This document shows positions 1 through 6,971 of a DNA stretch of 38,526 nucleotides, in pieces. Position numbers and translations under genes: made by a program. The notes below the pieces were generated by a model. It did no database searches and had not been told where the DNA came from. It saw nothing but the letters and a program-made list of their open reading frames with translations. The stretch lies in contig QOQW01000036.1 in assembly GCA_003327425.1 (NCBI GenBank), positions 1 through 38,526 of the forward strand, given 5' to 3'. Source of the stretch: Candidatus Ozemibacter sibiricus. GTDB lineage: Bacteria > Muiribacteriota > Ozemobacteria > Ozemobacterales > Ozemobacteraceae. Every line of letters starts with the position of its first letter. Position 1 is the first letter of the stretch.

Positions 1-2
1 TC

Positions 3-890
3 GGCGGCGATGCGAATCTCAAGAGCGAGAACATCAAGGCCGGCACGTCGATCTTCGGCGTGAGCGGCAATGCCAACGTCGTCGACACCTCGTCGGGCGA
101 TGCGACGGCGGCGCACATCGCCACCGGGAAGAAGGCCTGGGTGGCGGGCGCCGAGATCACGGGGAACATGCCCGTCATCACCCCCACCACCATCGTGCCG
201 GGGGCGGCGACGCAGACGATCCCGGCCGGGTATCACGACGGCACCGGGGAAGTCAGCGGCGACGCGAATCTCAAGAGCGAGAACATCAAGGCCGGCACGA
301 CGATCTTCGGCGTGAGCGGCAACCCTGCGGTGGTCGACACCTCGACCGGGAACGCGACACCTGGGGCGATTCTCGCTGGCAGCCAGGCCTGGGTGAACGG
401 CGTGCTCGTGCGCGGCACCCGCTACGCCGGCGTCTCCTGCCCCGACCCGGATCCTGCCCGCTGGAGCCCGAATCGCCGCTTCTACGACAACCAAGACGGT
501 ACGATCACCGACACCACGACGGGACTGATCTGGCTGAAATACGGCTCAATTGGGAAATTCTTTTACAGAGCTTCTTTTCCAAATTACCCAGCCAAGGTGG
601 AAGTACTTAAGGTATATAATGGATTTTATGAATTGACTGATGGTTCAATAGGAGGGGAGTGGCGATTGCCATCCCGAAGAGAGCTAGATCATCTGACACA
701 CGGTGTCGATGCGGTCCGTGCTACGTCGCCTCAGCTGTTTTCTTCTTTCCCCTCAGGAAAAATATGGACGGAAACTATTGGCACTATGAATGTTGAGCTA
801 TATGTCGTGGATGGAACAAGTGGCGCATTTTTTTTGCTTGAAGATAATGAACAAGCCGATGTGATACCTGTCAGAAACCCCCGCCCGTGA
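3..890 (+). CDS. DUF1566 (Lcl C-terminal) domain protein with N-terminal 84-residue tandem repeats, 5'-partial
   Basis: The reading frame is open to the left edge of the window (first full codon at 3), so the true start lies outside; the GTG at 60 is inside a repeat and is not a credible start. The N-terminal part is a tandem repeat of 84 residues containing NLKSENIKAGT, IFGVSGN and VVDTS motifs, followed by AWV.G and ITGN segments, a pattern common in surface or tail-fibre-like proteins. The C-terminal part (from about 480) matches the DUF1566/Lcl domain: DNQDGTITDTTTGLIW, then GEWRLPSRRELDHL, and a final VIPVRNPRP. The domain is usually found in exported or surface proteins and has no assigned enzymatic activity. 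From about 535 to the stop the DNA turns strikingly AT-rich, with codons unlike the GC-rich repeat part, so the gene looks chimeric. The family call is firm; the function is unknown. Confidence 0.85.
   Translation, partial: GGDANLKSENIKAGTSIFGVSGNANVVDTSSGDATAAHIATGKKAWVAGAEITGNMPVITPTTIVPGAATQTIPAGYHDGTGEVSGDANLKSENIKAGTTIFGVSGNPAVVDTSTGNATPGAILAGSQAWVNGVLVRGTRYAGVSCPDPDPARWSPNRRFYDNQDGTITDTTTGLIWLKYGSIGKFFYRASFPNYPAKVEVLKVYNGFYELTDGSIGGEWRLPSRRELDHLTHGVDAVRATSPQLFSSFPSGKIWTETIGTMNVELYVVDGTSGAFFLLEDNEQADVIPVRNPRP
9..400 (+). repeat. In-frame 252-bp tandem repeat (one full unit plus part of a second)
   Basis: The stretch beginning at 9 recurs almost unchanged at 261, a period of 252 bp or exactly 84 codons. 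The best conserved block is about 60 bp (9-69 and 261-321). The second unit diverges after about 350. The array probably continues to the left of the window. Confidence 0.85.
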
Positions 891-1374
891 GGGGGATAGG
901 GAAATATCCTCCTCTACCGCCTGGCTCAGCCCATCTTCCCGCCAATGGCGAGAGCTGACACCCTCCTCTACCCCTCTGGTCTGCCTGGCGAGACCGGGAT
1001 CCAGTTGCTCTTCATCCTTCATTGCCTACGACACAGCCCTCGGGGGCCGGTGGCGTGCCCTTCGACCGCCAGGACCCCGAGGGCATGCGCAAAACGGCTG
1101 TGTCGGGCCCCTCCGTGGGGCAACGTGGCATGGTCGCGCCGCTTGCCGATGCGAACGGCGGGTTCCCGATGAGCCCGCACAGCTTGGGTGGGGTCGTTCT
1201 TCCACCAGGCTCCAGGCCAATGGCACCTTGGTGACGGCCCAACCGGCCTGATCCGATGCCGGGCGGGGCTACCCTCACCCTTCGGCCTTTTCCTTGCTGG
1301 GCCGGGAAGGCGCGCCATCGGATTCTCCCCGCCCGCCGAATTGGGCAAAAGCCGGGCCGTCCGCCGATGGGGTG
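891..1374. other. Gene-free stretch rich in inverted repeats
   Basis: No reading frame here resembles a protein I recognise; the overlapping frames on both strands look like by-products of high GC. The DNA contains several inverted repeats, notably the nested one at 1030-1104 and a CCATCGG/CCGATGG pair at 1315-1321 and 1364-1370. It lies between the DUF1566 gene and the first 153-bp repeat and is probably part of the same accessory island. Confidence 0.5.
1030..1104. repeat. Nested inverted repeat, possible structured element
   Basis: GACACAGCC at 1030-1038 is complementary to GGCTGTGTC at 1096-1104, and just inside it CCCTCGGGG (1037-1045) is complementary to CCCCGAGGG (1075-1083). A GCCCC/GGGGC hairpin follows directly downstream. 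The nested pairing is visible in the sequence. Whether it is an RNA, a terminator or a mobile-element remnant cannot be told. Confidence 0.45.
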
Positions 1375-1527
1375 CAGGGCAGGGCGCCCCGGCGGATGCG
1401 GTTGTCGATGCCATTTAACCGCCCCCCCCACGGCACGCACCCGCCGGCCCCGGCTGACGTCGGGGCCGGCCCGCCCTCCGCCCGTCGGGCGTCCCTCCCC
1501 ATCCGCCTCCGCCCGCGGCCCGGGAGC
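1375..1527. repeat. 153-bp dispersed structured repeat, copy 1
   Basis: Nearly identical to 3191-3343 in the same orientation, with only a handful of substitutions and one-base indels. It contains a perfect 10-bp stem GCCGGCCCCG (1443-1452) / CGGGGCCGGC (1461-1470) around an 8-nt loop, a small CGCCC/GGGCG hairpin, and an outer GGCGGATG/CATCCGCC pair near its ends. The overall shape is one long imperfect hairpin with side stems. On the minus strand it directly follows the broken end of the helicase fragment. No coding role is evident. Confidence 0.7.
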
Positions 1528-1597
1528 TTACAGAGCCGAACAGCTGATTTTGCTCATAAAACTTCCTCGAGGGAGACTGGAACAAACGCACGGCAAG

Positions 1598-2049
1598 GAG
1601 ATAGGGTTCTTTGGCGCGAGCAAACTGGTAAGAGCAAATCACAACCATGGGTTGTTTGAAGGGGTTGAGATTACCCTTACGGATCTCGTCGTTGAATGTA
1701 CGGTTCTCGAGGATAATCGAGGGAAGGAAGAATTTTTCGGAACGTTCCTGGCTCCACTGTTGGCGAAGGTTTGCGGGGATGATAATCAAAAGATGCCGGG
1801 AACGCTCGGCCCACTTCTGGGCCCGAAGAATACCGGCCTCAATGGTCTTGCCCAAACCGACTTCGTCGGCAAGGATGGCACCCTTTGAAAGCGGAGAACG
1901 GAAGGCGAAAAGAGCGGCTTCGACCTGATGCGGATTCAGGTCCACCTGGGCATCAGACAGGGCCCCGCGAGTTTTTCCACGCTGTCTGACGGACAACGCT
2001 TCGTCAGCTCGTAGGCGAGATACTTTGCGTGATACGGTGTTATGCCCAT
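1598..2049 (-). pseudogene. SNF2-family helicase, N-terminal fragment, frameshifted and truncated
   Basis: From the ATG at 2049 the translation starts MGITPYHAKYLAYELTKRC and runs about 28 codons. The conserved sequence then continues in another frame with ALSDAQVDLNPHQVEAALF and the Walker A motif DEVGLGKTIEAG, then IIIPANLRQQW and VVICSYQFARAKEPYL. This is the typical start of a roughly 1,000-residue SNF2/DEAD-box helicase seen in phage-defence and restriction contexts. Only about 150 residues remain. The frame change sits at a GGGG run (plus-strand cccc, 1963-1966), consistent with loss of one base. Recognisable homology stops near 1598, where Walker B and the rest of the motor should follow, and the 153-bp repeat begins 70 bp further on. 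It cannot be an active helicase. Confidence 0.8.
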
Positions 2050-2071
2050 TGCCAGTGATGGGTCAGGCCCA

Positions 2072-2515
2072 TCAAGACTTGTTTTCTTCGTGAAAAGCGG
2101 CCAGGAATTCCCCTGGTGACATTATCGGCACCTGGAAGGATGCCCGGACTTTCGGCAAAAGAATGTGGTCCTTGTCGAAGGATAGGAGGGCATCGGCCTT
2201 CGATTTGAAGGCCCCGGCCAAGACATGACAATCCTTCGGGGGGACCAGAAAGACCCAACGCAAAAGTTCTGGTTCCTTGAAACGCTGCAATATGAGCGGC
2301 TTTCGGCGGGTCAAGATGGTATCGAGGCGTGCCCCATTCGGAATCCTTTTTATTTCGATGTTGCGGCGGACTTCCTCCAACACCTGTTCCGAGGAAACAA
2401 CCTCGATCTCCCCAGACTCGACCAGAAAAAGGACCCATCCGGCAGCGCCCCAGGGAGATCCGAGACCGGCCAACCAAACGGAAGAATCCAGGAAAAGCCT
2501 GGGCGTGGGGGTCAT
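2072..2515 (-). CDS. PIN-domain ribonuclease toxin (VapC-like)
   Basis: A 147-residue protein with the PIN-domain layout: LFLDSSV near the N-terminus (Asp10), SSEQVLEEVRRNI (Glu47/48), KDCHVLAGA (Asp95) and ADALLSFDKDHI (Asp114). The acidic residues are those that bind metal in this RNase family. VapC-type toxins cleave tRNA or other RNA when not held by their antitoxin. The start overlaps the stop of the upstream RHH gene by ATGA (2512-2515), the usual coupling in such modules. It is transcribed on the minus strand, 22 bp ahead of the helicase fragment. The RNA target cannot be inferred. Confidence 0.8.
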   Translation of the reverse strand: MTPTPRLFLDSSVWLAGLGSPWGAAGWVLFLVESGEIEVVSSEQVLEEVRRNIEIKRIPNGARLDTILTRRKPLILQRFKEPELLRWVFLVPPKDCHVLAGAFKSKADALLSFDKDHILLPKVRASFQVPIMSPGEFLAAFHEENKS

Positions 2516-2802
2516 CGCCTGTAGCGTTTCTCAAGCCAGGAGCGGGTTTTCGCGGGGATCGTATCGTCTTCCCCGATCTGTTGCATCTCGGCGTCGGAGT
2601 AGATTCGAGGCTCATAGAAGGCCGACATATCGAGGCGGGCCTTGGCCAGGGAGATGAGGTAGCGGATTGCATCCGCGCGGGTGGCGTTGAGACCTGGCGT
2701 CTCTTGGCGAAGTCGGTTGACCTCCTGGTCGAGAACCTCGATCAGGGGCAACGGAAGCCGAACGGTGATGGTGGCAGTCGGTTCGATGGCTCTGCGTGGC
2801 AT
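2512..2802 (-). CDS. Ribbon-helix-helix antitoxin partner of the PIN toxin
   Basis: A 96-residue protein. The N-terminal TITVRLPLPLIEVLDQEV, followed by RADAIRYLISLA, has the strand-helix-helix pattern of RHH/CopG DNA-binding antitoxins. The charged C-terminal part (YSDAEMQQIGEDD, ending SWLEKRYRR) would bind the toxin. A clear ribosome-binding site (GGAGG, about 8 nt upstream) fixes the start. The gene is first in a two-gene unit with the PIN toxin. A short palindrome over the presumed promoter suggests autorepression. The fold assignment comes from the sequence pattern and context; the subfamily is not resolved. Confidence 0.75.
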   Translation of the reverse strand: MPRRAIEPTATITVRLPLPLIEVLDQEVNRLRQETPGLNATRADAIRYLISLAKARLDMSAFYEPRIYSDAEMQQIGEDDTIPAKTRSWLEKRYRR

Positions 2803-2822
2803 GGTAGCCTCCGGGTTGTGAA

Positions 2823-2837
2823 ATACTTATGAGTATA
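2823..2837 (-). promoter_or_regulatory. Operator-like palindrome over a -10 box of the RHH/PIN module
   Basis: ATACT-tatg-AGTAT (2823-2836) is a perfect 5-bp inverted repeat with a 4-nt spacer. It overlaps a minus-strand -10-like TATACT (2832-2837) in an AT-rich patch just upstream of the antitoxin gene. RHH antitoxins commonly bind such sites to repress their own operon. The -35 element is poor. Confidence 0.45.
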
Positions 2838-3190
2838 ATGTAATACAGAAAAAACTTATTGGCAAGCGGCTTCATCTTCACCGCCGGTGGTCCCATTTCC
2901 GAATCACCGGTCTGGTCCCGGAGATTTAGCTTTCCCGAGGTGCCACCCTTCCTCGGAGGGTTGGTCCGGCCTGCGTCTCTTGCCACCCTGAATTCATCAT
3001 TGCCGCCGGAGGTCTGATCGCCCGCACCGATCATGGCGGTTTGGCCTGATTCGTTGCCCCCCGGTGCGGACCTTTCCATCCCCTGATACCGACACCTTGA
3101 AGGTGGTCCTCTCTTGGGAGCCCCGAAAGGGAGCATTGCCGTGCCTGTTTGGCACGGTGATCTTGATGGGATTGGTGAGCCGCAACAGTT
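2838..3190. other. Gene-free stretch upstream of the RHH/PIN module
   Basis: No recognisable gene. The only clear structure is a hairpin CCGTGCC (3139-3145) / GGCACGG (3151-3157) with a 5-nt loop, some 35 bp before the second 153-bp repeat. Confidence 0.45.
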
Positions 3191-3343
3191 CAGGGCAGGG
3201 CGCTCGGCGGATGCGGTTGTCGATGCCATTTAACCGCCCCCTCCACGGCACGCACCCGCCGGCCCCGGCTGACGTCGGGGCCGGCCCGCCCTCCGCCCGT
3301 CGGGCGTCCCTCCCCCATCCGCCTCCGCGCCCGGCGCGGGAGC
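3191..3343. repeat. 153-bp dispersed structured repeat, copy 2
   Basis: Direct-repeat partner of 1375-1527, with the same 10-bp stem (3258-3267 / 3276-3285) and the same 8-nt loop. On the minus strand it follows the MazF-like gene, just as copy 1 follows the helicase fragment. Sequence flanking the two copies is not similar, so the unit itself was duplicated or inserted rather than a larger block. Confidence 0.7.
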
Positions 3344-3485
3344 GACCAGCGTGAACAACCTTCGCCTGAAGGCGAAGGCATCGGGGGCAAAAATGCCTTG
3401 TCGAATGAATTCGACTGCGGCAGCCCTCAGGAAATACTCCCGGCATTGTTTTTCACCAATTCGCCTGCTCCATGGAGGAAACTTT

Positions 3486-3499
3486 CCGGCTAAAGCCGG
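3486..3499 (-). terminator. Short hairpin downstream of the MazF-like gene
   Basis: CCGGCT-aa-AGCCGG lies 29 bp past the toxin stop codon on the minus strand. No clear T-tract follows, so a terminator role is tentative. A second hairpin, CCTTCGCC/GGCGAAGG, lies further on at about 3359-3378. Confidence 0.25.
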
Positions 3500-3527
3500 G
3501 GGGTTTGCAGATTCCCAACGGGGGACT

Positions 3528-3866
3528 CTAAACGTCGAGGCACGTCCGAAGATTGTCATCCACCCGCTTCAGGTCATCCGCATCCAACGTGCCCAGTTTC
3601 TTTTCGACAAGGGTTTTCTTGATGGAAAGCAGAATCCCGGTGACGACGGAAGGATACAGCAAACCGGCTTCTTTCCATTTCAGGAGTTTGATATCCCCGA
3701 AAATCCTTCGAATGGTATTGCTGGTAATGGCGGCGACAACCACCCCTTCCCGCTTGCTATTGAACTGGTGCCCGCTCAAGACGACCACTGGCCGTTTCTT
3801 CGTGGCGCTTCCGTCGGTGAAGATGATCCGTGCCAGAACGATGTCGCCCTTTTTACAGTCCGTCAT
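3528..3866 (-). CDS. MazF/PemK-family mRNA interferase toxin
   Basis: A 112-residue protein beginning MTDCKKGDIVLARIIFTDGS and continuing KKRPVVVLSG, the hallmark start of the PemK/MazF SH3-like fold (GDIV...FTDGS...KRPVVVLS). These toxins cut mRNA at short sequence motifs. The next block, VVVAAITSN, is also typical. The start at 3866 is chosen because homology begins there and because it overlaps the upstream antitoxin gene by 14 nt, consistent with coupled translation. An in-frame extension further upstream only reads through the antitoxin in another frame. The C-terminal half (LLSIKKTLVEKKLGTLD and beyond) fits family members that have an extra helical end. Confidence 0.85.
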   Translation of the reverse strand: MTDCKKGDIVLARIIFTDGSATKKRPVVVLSGHQFNSKREGVVVAAITSNTIRRIFGDIKLLKWKEAGLLYPSVVTGILLSIKKTLVEKKLGTLDADDLKRVDDNLRTCLDV

Positions 3867-4101
3867 AGGCCCCGTCACGGTCGTTATCCCAGAGTTCTCG
3901 CAGGCATTCCGTGGGTTTGGTGGTAAGAAGGCGAAGATCCGCTTCTTCTTCGTCTCTTTCCATTTGCGCCTTGATGCTTCCCAGAATGAACTCCCGGAGG
4001 GTTTGCCCTCGAATCGCCGCATAGGCCTTGATTTTCCGATGTTCATCGGTGGAGATGTCGATGGTCAAGCGCTCCCGCTTCTTGGTGGCTGTCATATCCA
4101 T
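3853..4101 (-). CDS. RHH-type antitoxin partner of the MazF-like toxin
   Basis: An 82-residue protein. ERLTIDISTDEHRKIKAYA followed by GQTLREFILGSI has the ribbon-helix-helix pattern of CopG/ParD-like DNA-binding antitoxins; the acidic C-terminal tail (ECLRELWDNDRDGAYDGL) would contact the toxin. The ATG at 4101 is preferred over that at 4095 because AGGA lies at a suitable distance upstream. It overlaps the toxin gene by 14 nt. Likely autoregulatory, as for most such antitoxins. Confidence 0.78.
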   Translation of the reverse strand: MDMTATKKRERLTIDISTDEHRKIKAYAAIRGQTLREFILGSIKAQMERDEEEADLRLLTTKPTECLRELWDNDRDGAYDGL

Positions 4102-4123
4102 GTGGTCCTTTCCACTTTTGTGA

Positions 4124-4129
4124 ATTGTA
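4124..4129 (-). promoter_or_regulatory. Possible -10 box (TACAAT) for the RHH/MazF module
   Basis: Minus-strand TACAAT lies 23-28 bp upstream of the antitoxin start in an AT-rich patch. No good -35 match is visible at the expected distance. Confidence 0.3.
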
Positions 4130-4535
4130 CCTTTTTTCCCGCCGGTTCGCCACCCAACCATTCCGGGGAGAGCCAAGGGAAAATCCTGCTCTCTCCTGCG
4201 AAGAGGTCCAGTGGGGAGCTTCTCTTGTCACAAACCTATCGTAGGGCTCAGCACCATGGATGGTTTGTCATTTCTGTTCGCATGTTTCCGTTCGAGTCGC
4301 ACCACCAGGGGTGAATCTGTCCCGGGCCGCGCCTCGTCGGGCCATCGAAGGCAGGTGGGAGACCGCTGGGGGGGGCCGCGTGCGAAAAGAGAGAAGGCGT
4401 CGATCGTCCGATCACAACGCCCCCCCGGCGAGCGGGGCGAGGCAAGGGCGAGGGATTGGCTGCTAACTACAGGCCGCGAGGCGGGAGGGAGGAGCAATGT
4501 GGGCGAGATATCCTTCAGGCGAGCACGCCATCAGC
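4130..4535. other. Gene-free stretch at the right edge of the toxin-antitoxin island
   Basis: No recognisable gene, RNA or repeat. Base composition shifts from the lower GC of the toxin-antitoxin genes back to the high GC of the chromosome within this interval. Confidence 0.4.
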
Positions 4536-4952
4536 CTAGCGCATGCCGGTGTGCATGGTCTGGTTGAGCATGGTCGTCGTGAGGGAACAGACAGTGCGCA
4601 TGTGGGCCCGAGCGGTTTCCAGATCCCGGCCGGTGACCAGCGCGAAGTGGGCTTTCTTGGTCAGCTCGCGGACGGTGCGGGCCTCGCGACTCTGAGAATG
4701 GAGGATCGCCCACCGGGAGTTCTCCAGGAGGGTGATCAGGTCTCTGGCTTCGGTCACGAGCTGGTCGATCCGGTTCTGGGCGTCGGGGCGGTTCAGGTTG
4801 CGCTCGAGCGCCTCGGCGGCTCGCATGATCCGCTCCTGGGTCCGCAAGATACGGGGAATCTGCTCGCTCGTTTGAGCCTGAGCGATTCCGGCCGAATACG
4901 CCAAAAGCGCTGTGGCCAGGATGGCCAAGGCGATCATTCTTGGGGTTTTCAT
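4536..4952 (-). CDS. Small secreted all-helical protein, family not recognised
   Basis: A 138-residue protein starting with a clear Sec signal peptide (MKTPRMIALAILATALLAYS, cleavage likely after AQA near residue 27). The mature part is predicted helical and charged (ERIMRAAEALERNLNR, IDQLVTEARDLITLLE, ARTVRELTKKAHFALV), suggesting a small helical bundle. There is no catalytic motif and only one Cys, near the C-terminus. A strong ribosome-binding site (GAGGAG) precedes the ATG. It stands alone with gene-free DNA on both sides. No function can be assigned. Confidence 0.7.
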   Translation of the reverse strand: MKTPRMIALAILATALLAYSAGIAQAQTSEQIPRILRTQERIMRAAEALERNLNRPDAQNRIDQLVTEARDLITLLENSRWAILHSQSREARTVRELTKKAHFALVTGRDLETARAHMRTVCSLTTTMLNQTMHTGMR

Positions 4953-5142
4953 GGCAAACTCCTCGGAATAGGGTGAATTCGTTATCTGTCATGACCGATA
5001 ATCCGGGGCGTTTGTGACATCTTCCCGGTCGAGGGCGGTCGTTCGACAGGGTCGGCTATCTCAGGTTCACCCGGTGTCCATGGTCAGGAACGGACGAGTT
5101 TCGGCCGATAGGTAGGGAAGATCCCCACGTCAAAGGTGAGGC

Positions 5143-6120
5143 ATGCCCGATCCTGCAACGGTTCCCCCCACGCCCTCGCCCGCGCCGCCTCGGCCCGCCG
5201 CGCCGCGGCCGGCGGGCCTGCCGCCGGTGGCGTCGGCGCCGAAGAACACGACCGCCGCGGCCCCGGCGTCGGGCTCGTCGGCCGGCAACCCCGAAGGGGC
5301 CGAGGGGCAACCCTCCCGGTTGTATCGGGCGCTCAGCACGGTGATGTACCTGATGTTGCTGGGCATCTTCGGGGCCACCCTGGTGGCGGCCCTGTTCACC
5401 CTCGATTTTCTCGATATCCTGCAATTCCGCTATCGCATTCCCGAAGCCCTGCGACAACGGTGGCCATTGTCCTCGTATTACTCGTTCGTGGCCCTTCACC
5501 AACTGCCCGATGAAGAGCGCTTCAAAGAACTGATGCGCCGGCGGCAGCAGGAATTCGACGAACTGATCGCCCGCGGCCATGCCGACATCGCCCGGCGCAA
5601 CCGCGAACTCGAAGCAGCCTACCAGAACCTCGCCAAAGCCCAGGAGGAGGCCTATCAGCGACGGCAGCGCGAACTCGATGCCGTGCAGGAGGAACTGCTC
5701 AAGCAGAAGAAGCAGATCGAAGATCTGCGCCAGGACCTCGAAGCCCGCAAGGCCGGCGTCGACATCCTGGCGCGTCAGGTGGCCTCCGAAGCGGCCAGCC
5801 TCGAATCGAGCCTGATCCGGTTCATGGAAGAGGAGAACCGGCTCCGCCCCGTGCAGGAGATCGCTGCCACCATGAACCCCCAGGCCCTGGCGGCGATTCT
5901 CGATGAAGTGCCTGACAACAAGCTGATCTACGACATCTTGAAAGGGGTCGCCCCCGAAGTGTCGGCCGCGGTGCTCGGATTCATGGATCCGGAAAAGGCC
6001 GGCAAGATCCTGAAGATCGCGAAACAACCGCCTCAGTTGCCGCCGCCTGGCCCGTCACGATCATATATCCCGCCCAGCTTGAATGACCTCATCGCATCCT
6101 CCGCCGCCAATCTGCGGTAA
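5143..6120 (+). CDS. Membrane-anchored coiled-coil protein with MotE/MgtE-N-like C-terminus
   Basis: 325 residues in four parts. There is a Pro/Ala-rich cytoplasmic N-terminus (1-60), one membrane helix (about 68-92, VMYLMLLGIFGATLVAALF), a long Glu/Arg/Gln-rich coiled coil (about 125-240), and a C-terminal helical repeat with MNPQALAAILDEVPDNKL and MDPEKAGKILKIAK. The last part matches the pattern of the MgtE intracellular N domain as found in MotE, a flagellar motor chaperone. No flagellar or Mg2+ transporter genes are nearby, so a motility role is only a possibility. The ATG has an AAGGTGAGG ribosome-binding site. The gene is flanked by gene-free DNA and appears monocistronic. Confidence 0.65.
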   Translation: MPDPATVPPTPSPAPPRPAAPRPAGLPPVASAPKNTTAAAPASGSSAGNPEGAEGQPSRLYRALSTVMYLMLLGIFGATLVAALFTLDFLDILQFRYRIPEALRQRWPLSSYYSFVALHQLPDEERFKELMRRRQQEFDELIARGHADIARRNRELEAAYQNLAKAQEEAYQRRQRELDAVQEELLKQKKQIEDLRQDLEARKAGVDILARQVASEAASLESSLIRFMEEENRLRPVQEIAATMNPQALAAILDEVPDNKLIYDILKGVAPEVSAAVLGFMDPEKAGKILKIAKQPPQLPPPGPSRSYIPPSLNDLIASSAANLR

Positions 6121-6566
6121 CCAGAGACCCTCGTCGACCGGGGCAACCGCCCCGGTGGCCGAACCGGTCGGCGAACGCCACCCTTCGGCCCGAGGGCGCG
6201 ATGGCCGATGCATATTGAAGAGACCATTCGTGTCGGGCCATCCCGACAGAGGAGGGAACATGCTTCCTGTCGCTGAAAGTTCCGTGCCGCTGCCGCTCGG
6301 AAGACCGTCTGCCCATCGCGCCCTGTTTGCTCGCGGCCTTCCCCCGTTCAAACGGTGGGTTGGTCCGATCTTCCCCCGTCTGAGCGCAACCTTCTGACGA
6401 AATCGAAGAGTCTGCCATTCGTATGGAGGAATTCGCAGCTCGGTGATGCCCACTGCCATCGGTGCCAGGCCTGGAAGAGAATCTCTGGCATATCGGATTA
6501 GCAGAGAAGATGTGGCGTTCGCGGCCCCCCGACCAGGGCGATGGATAGGGTTGGTTTGACGCATCC
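6121..6566. other. Gene-free stretch between the MotE-like and rhodanese genes
   Basis: No credible gene on either strand. One perfect hairpin is visible, TGTCGGG (6231-6237) / CCCGACA (6242-6248) with a 4-nt loop, too far from the upstream stop codon to be an obvious terminator. Confidence 0.4.
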
Positions 6567-6971
6567 ATGGAATCATCGCGCTGGCTCTGGATCGTTCTCA
6601 TCTTGCTGGGCATCGTGCTCTGGCGACGGGGGTCAGGCTATGGCGGTCCCCAGGTGACCGTCCAGGAATTGAAGGCCCTTCTCGAGCGGCCGTCGGCCGA
6701 AGCGGCTGCCGCGGTGCTGATCGACGTGCGCGAACCCGAGGAGTTCGCGGCCGGCCACGTGCCGGGGGCGCGCAACATCCCTTTATCAGAGGTCGCGCGG
6801 CGTTCAGCGGAGCTGCCGGCGGGGGCGACCGTCTTCGTCATCTGCCAGGTCGGCGGACGTTCGGCGGTGGCCTGTCAGATGCTGGCCGGGCGACTTCCCG
6901 GCGCGCGCGTGGTCAACGTCGAAGGCGGCACCTCGGCCTGGCAGGCGGCCGGATTTCCCCTCGAGCGCTGA
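6567..6971 (+). CDS. Membrane-anchored rhodanese-domain sulfurtransferase
   Basis: 134 residues. An N-terminal membrane helix (residues 6-19, WLWIVLILLGIVLW) is followed by a single rhodanese domain: LIDVREPEEFAAGHVPGARN, then the active-site loop CQVGGRS with the catalytic Cys93, and GGTSAWQAAGFPLER at the end. Rhodaneses carry sulfane sulfur as a persulfide on this Cys. The intact CxxGxRS loop suggests a working enzyme, but the physiological acceptor is unknown. The stop codon directly abuts the stop of the convergent acetyltransferase gene. Confidence 0.85.
   Translation: MESSRWLWIVLILLGIVLWRRGSGYGGPQVTVQELKALLERPSAEAAAAVLIDVREPEEFAAGHVPGARNIPLSEVARRSAELPAGATVFVICQVGGRSAVACQMLAGRLPGARVVNVEGGTSAWQAAGFPLER

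Noticed and set aside
3-1374. Diversity-generating retroelement around the DUF1566 gene
   Set aside because: No reverse transcriptase, no Avd gene and no adenine-rich template copy of the C-terminal domain were found in the window.
1019-1440. Overlapping minus-strand frames in the gene-free stretch as small genes
   Set aside because: They run into the non-coding repeat, are Arg/Pro/Gly-rich, have no ribosome-binding site and match no family I know.
1375-3343. The 153-bp repeats as integron attC sites flanking toxin-antitoxin cassettes
   Set aside because: The minus strand has GTTAAAT, which fits the attC 3' core GTTRRRY, but no RYYYAAC partner occurs upstream at the needed distance in either copy, and no integrase is in the window.
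4285-4310. TTCGAGTC-like T-loop suggesting a tRNA gene
   Set aside because: Flanking bases do not form a T-stem and no acceptor or anticodon arm is present. No other tRNA-like structure was found.
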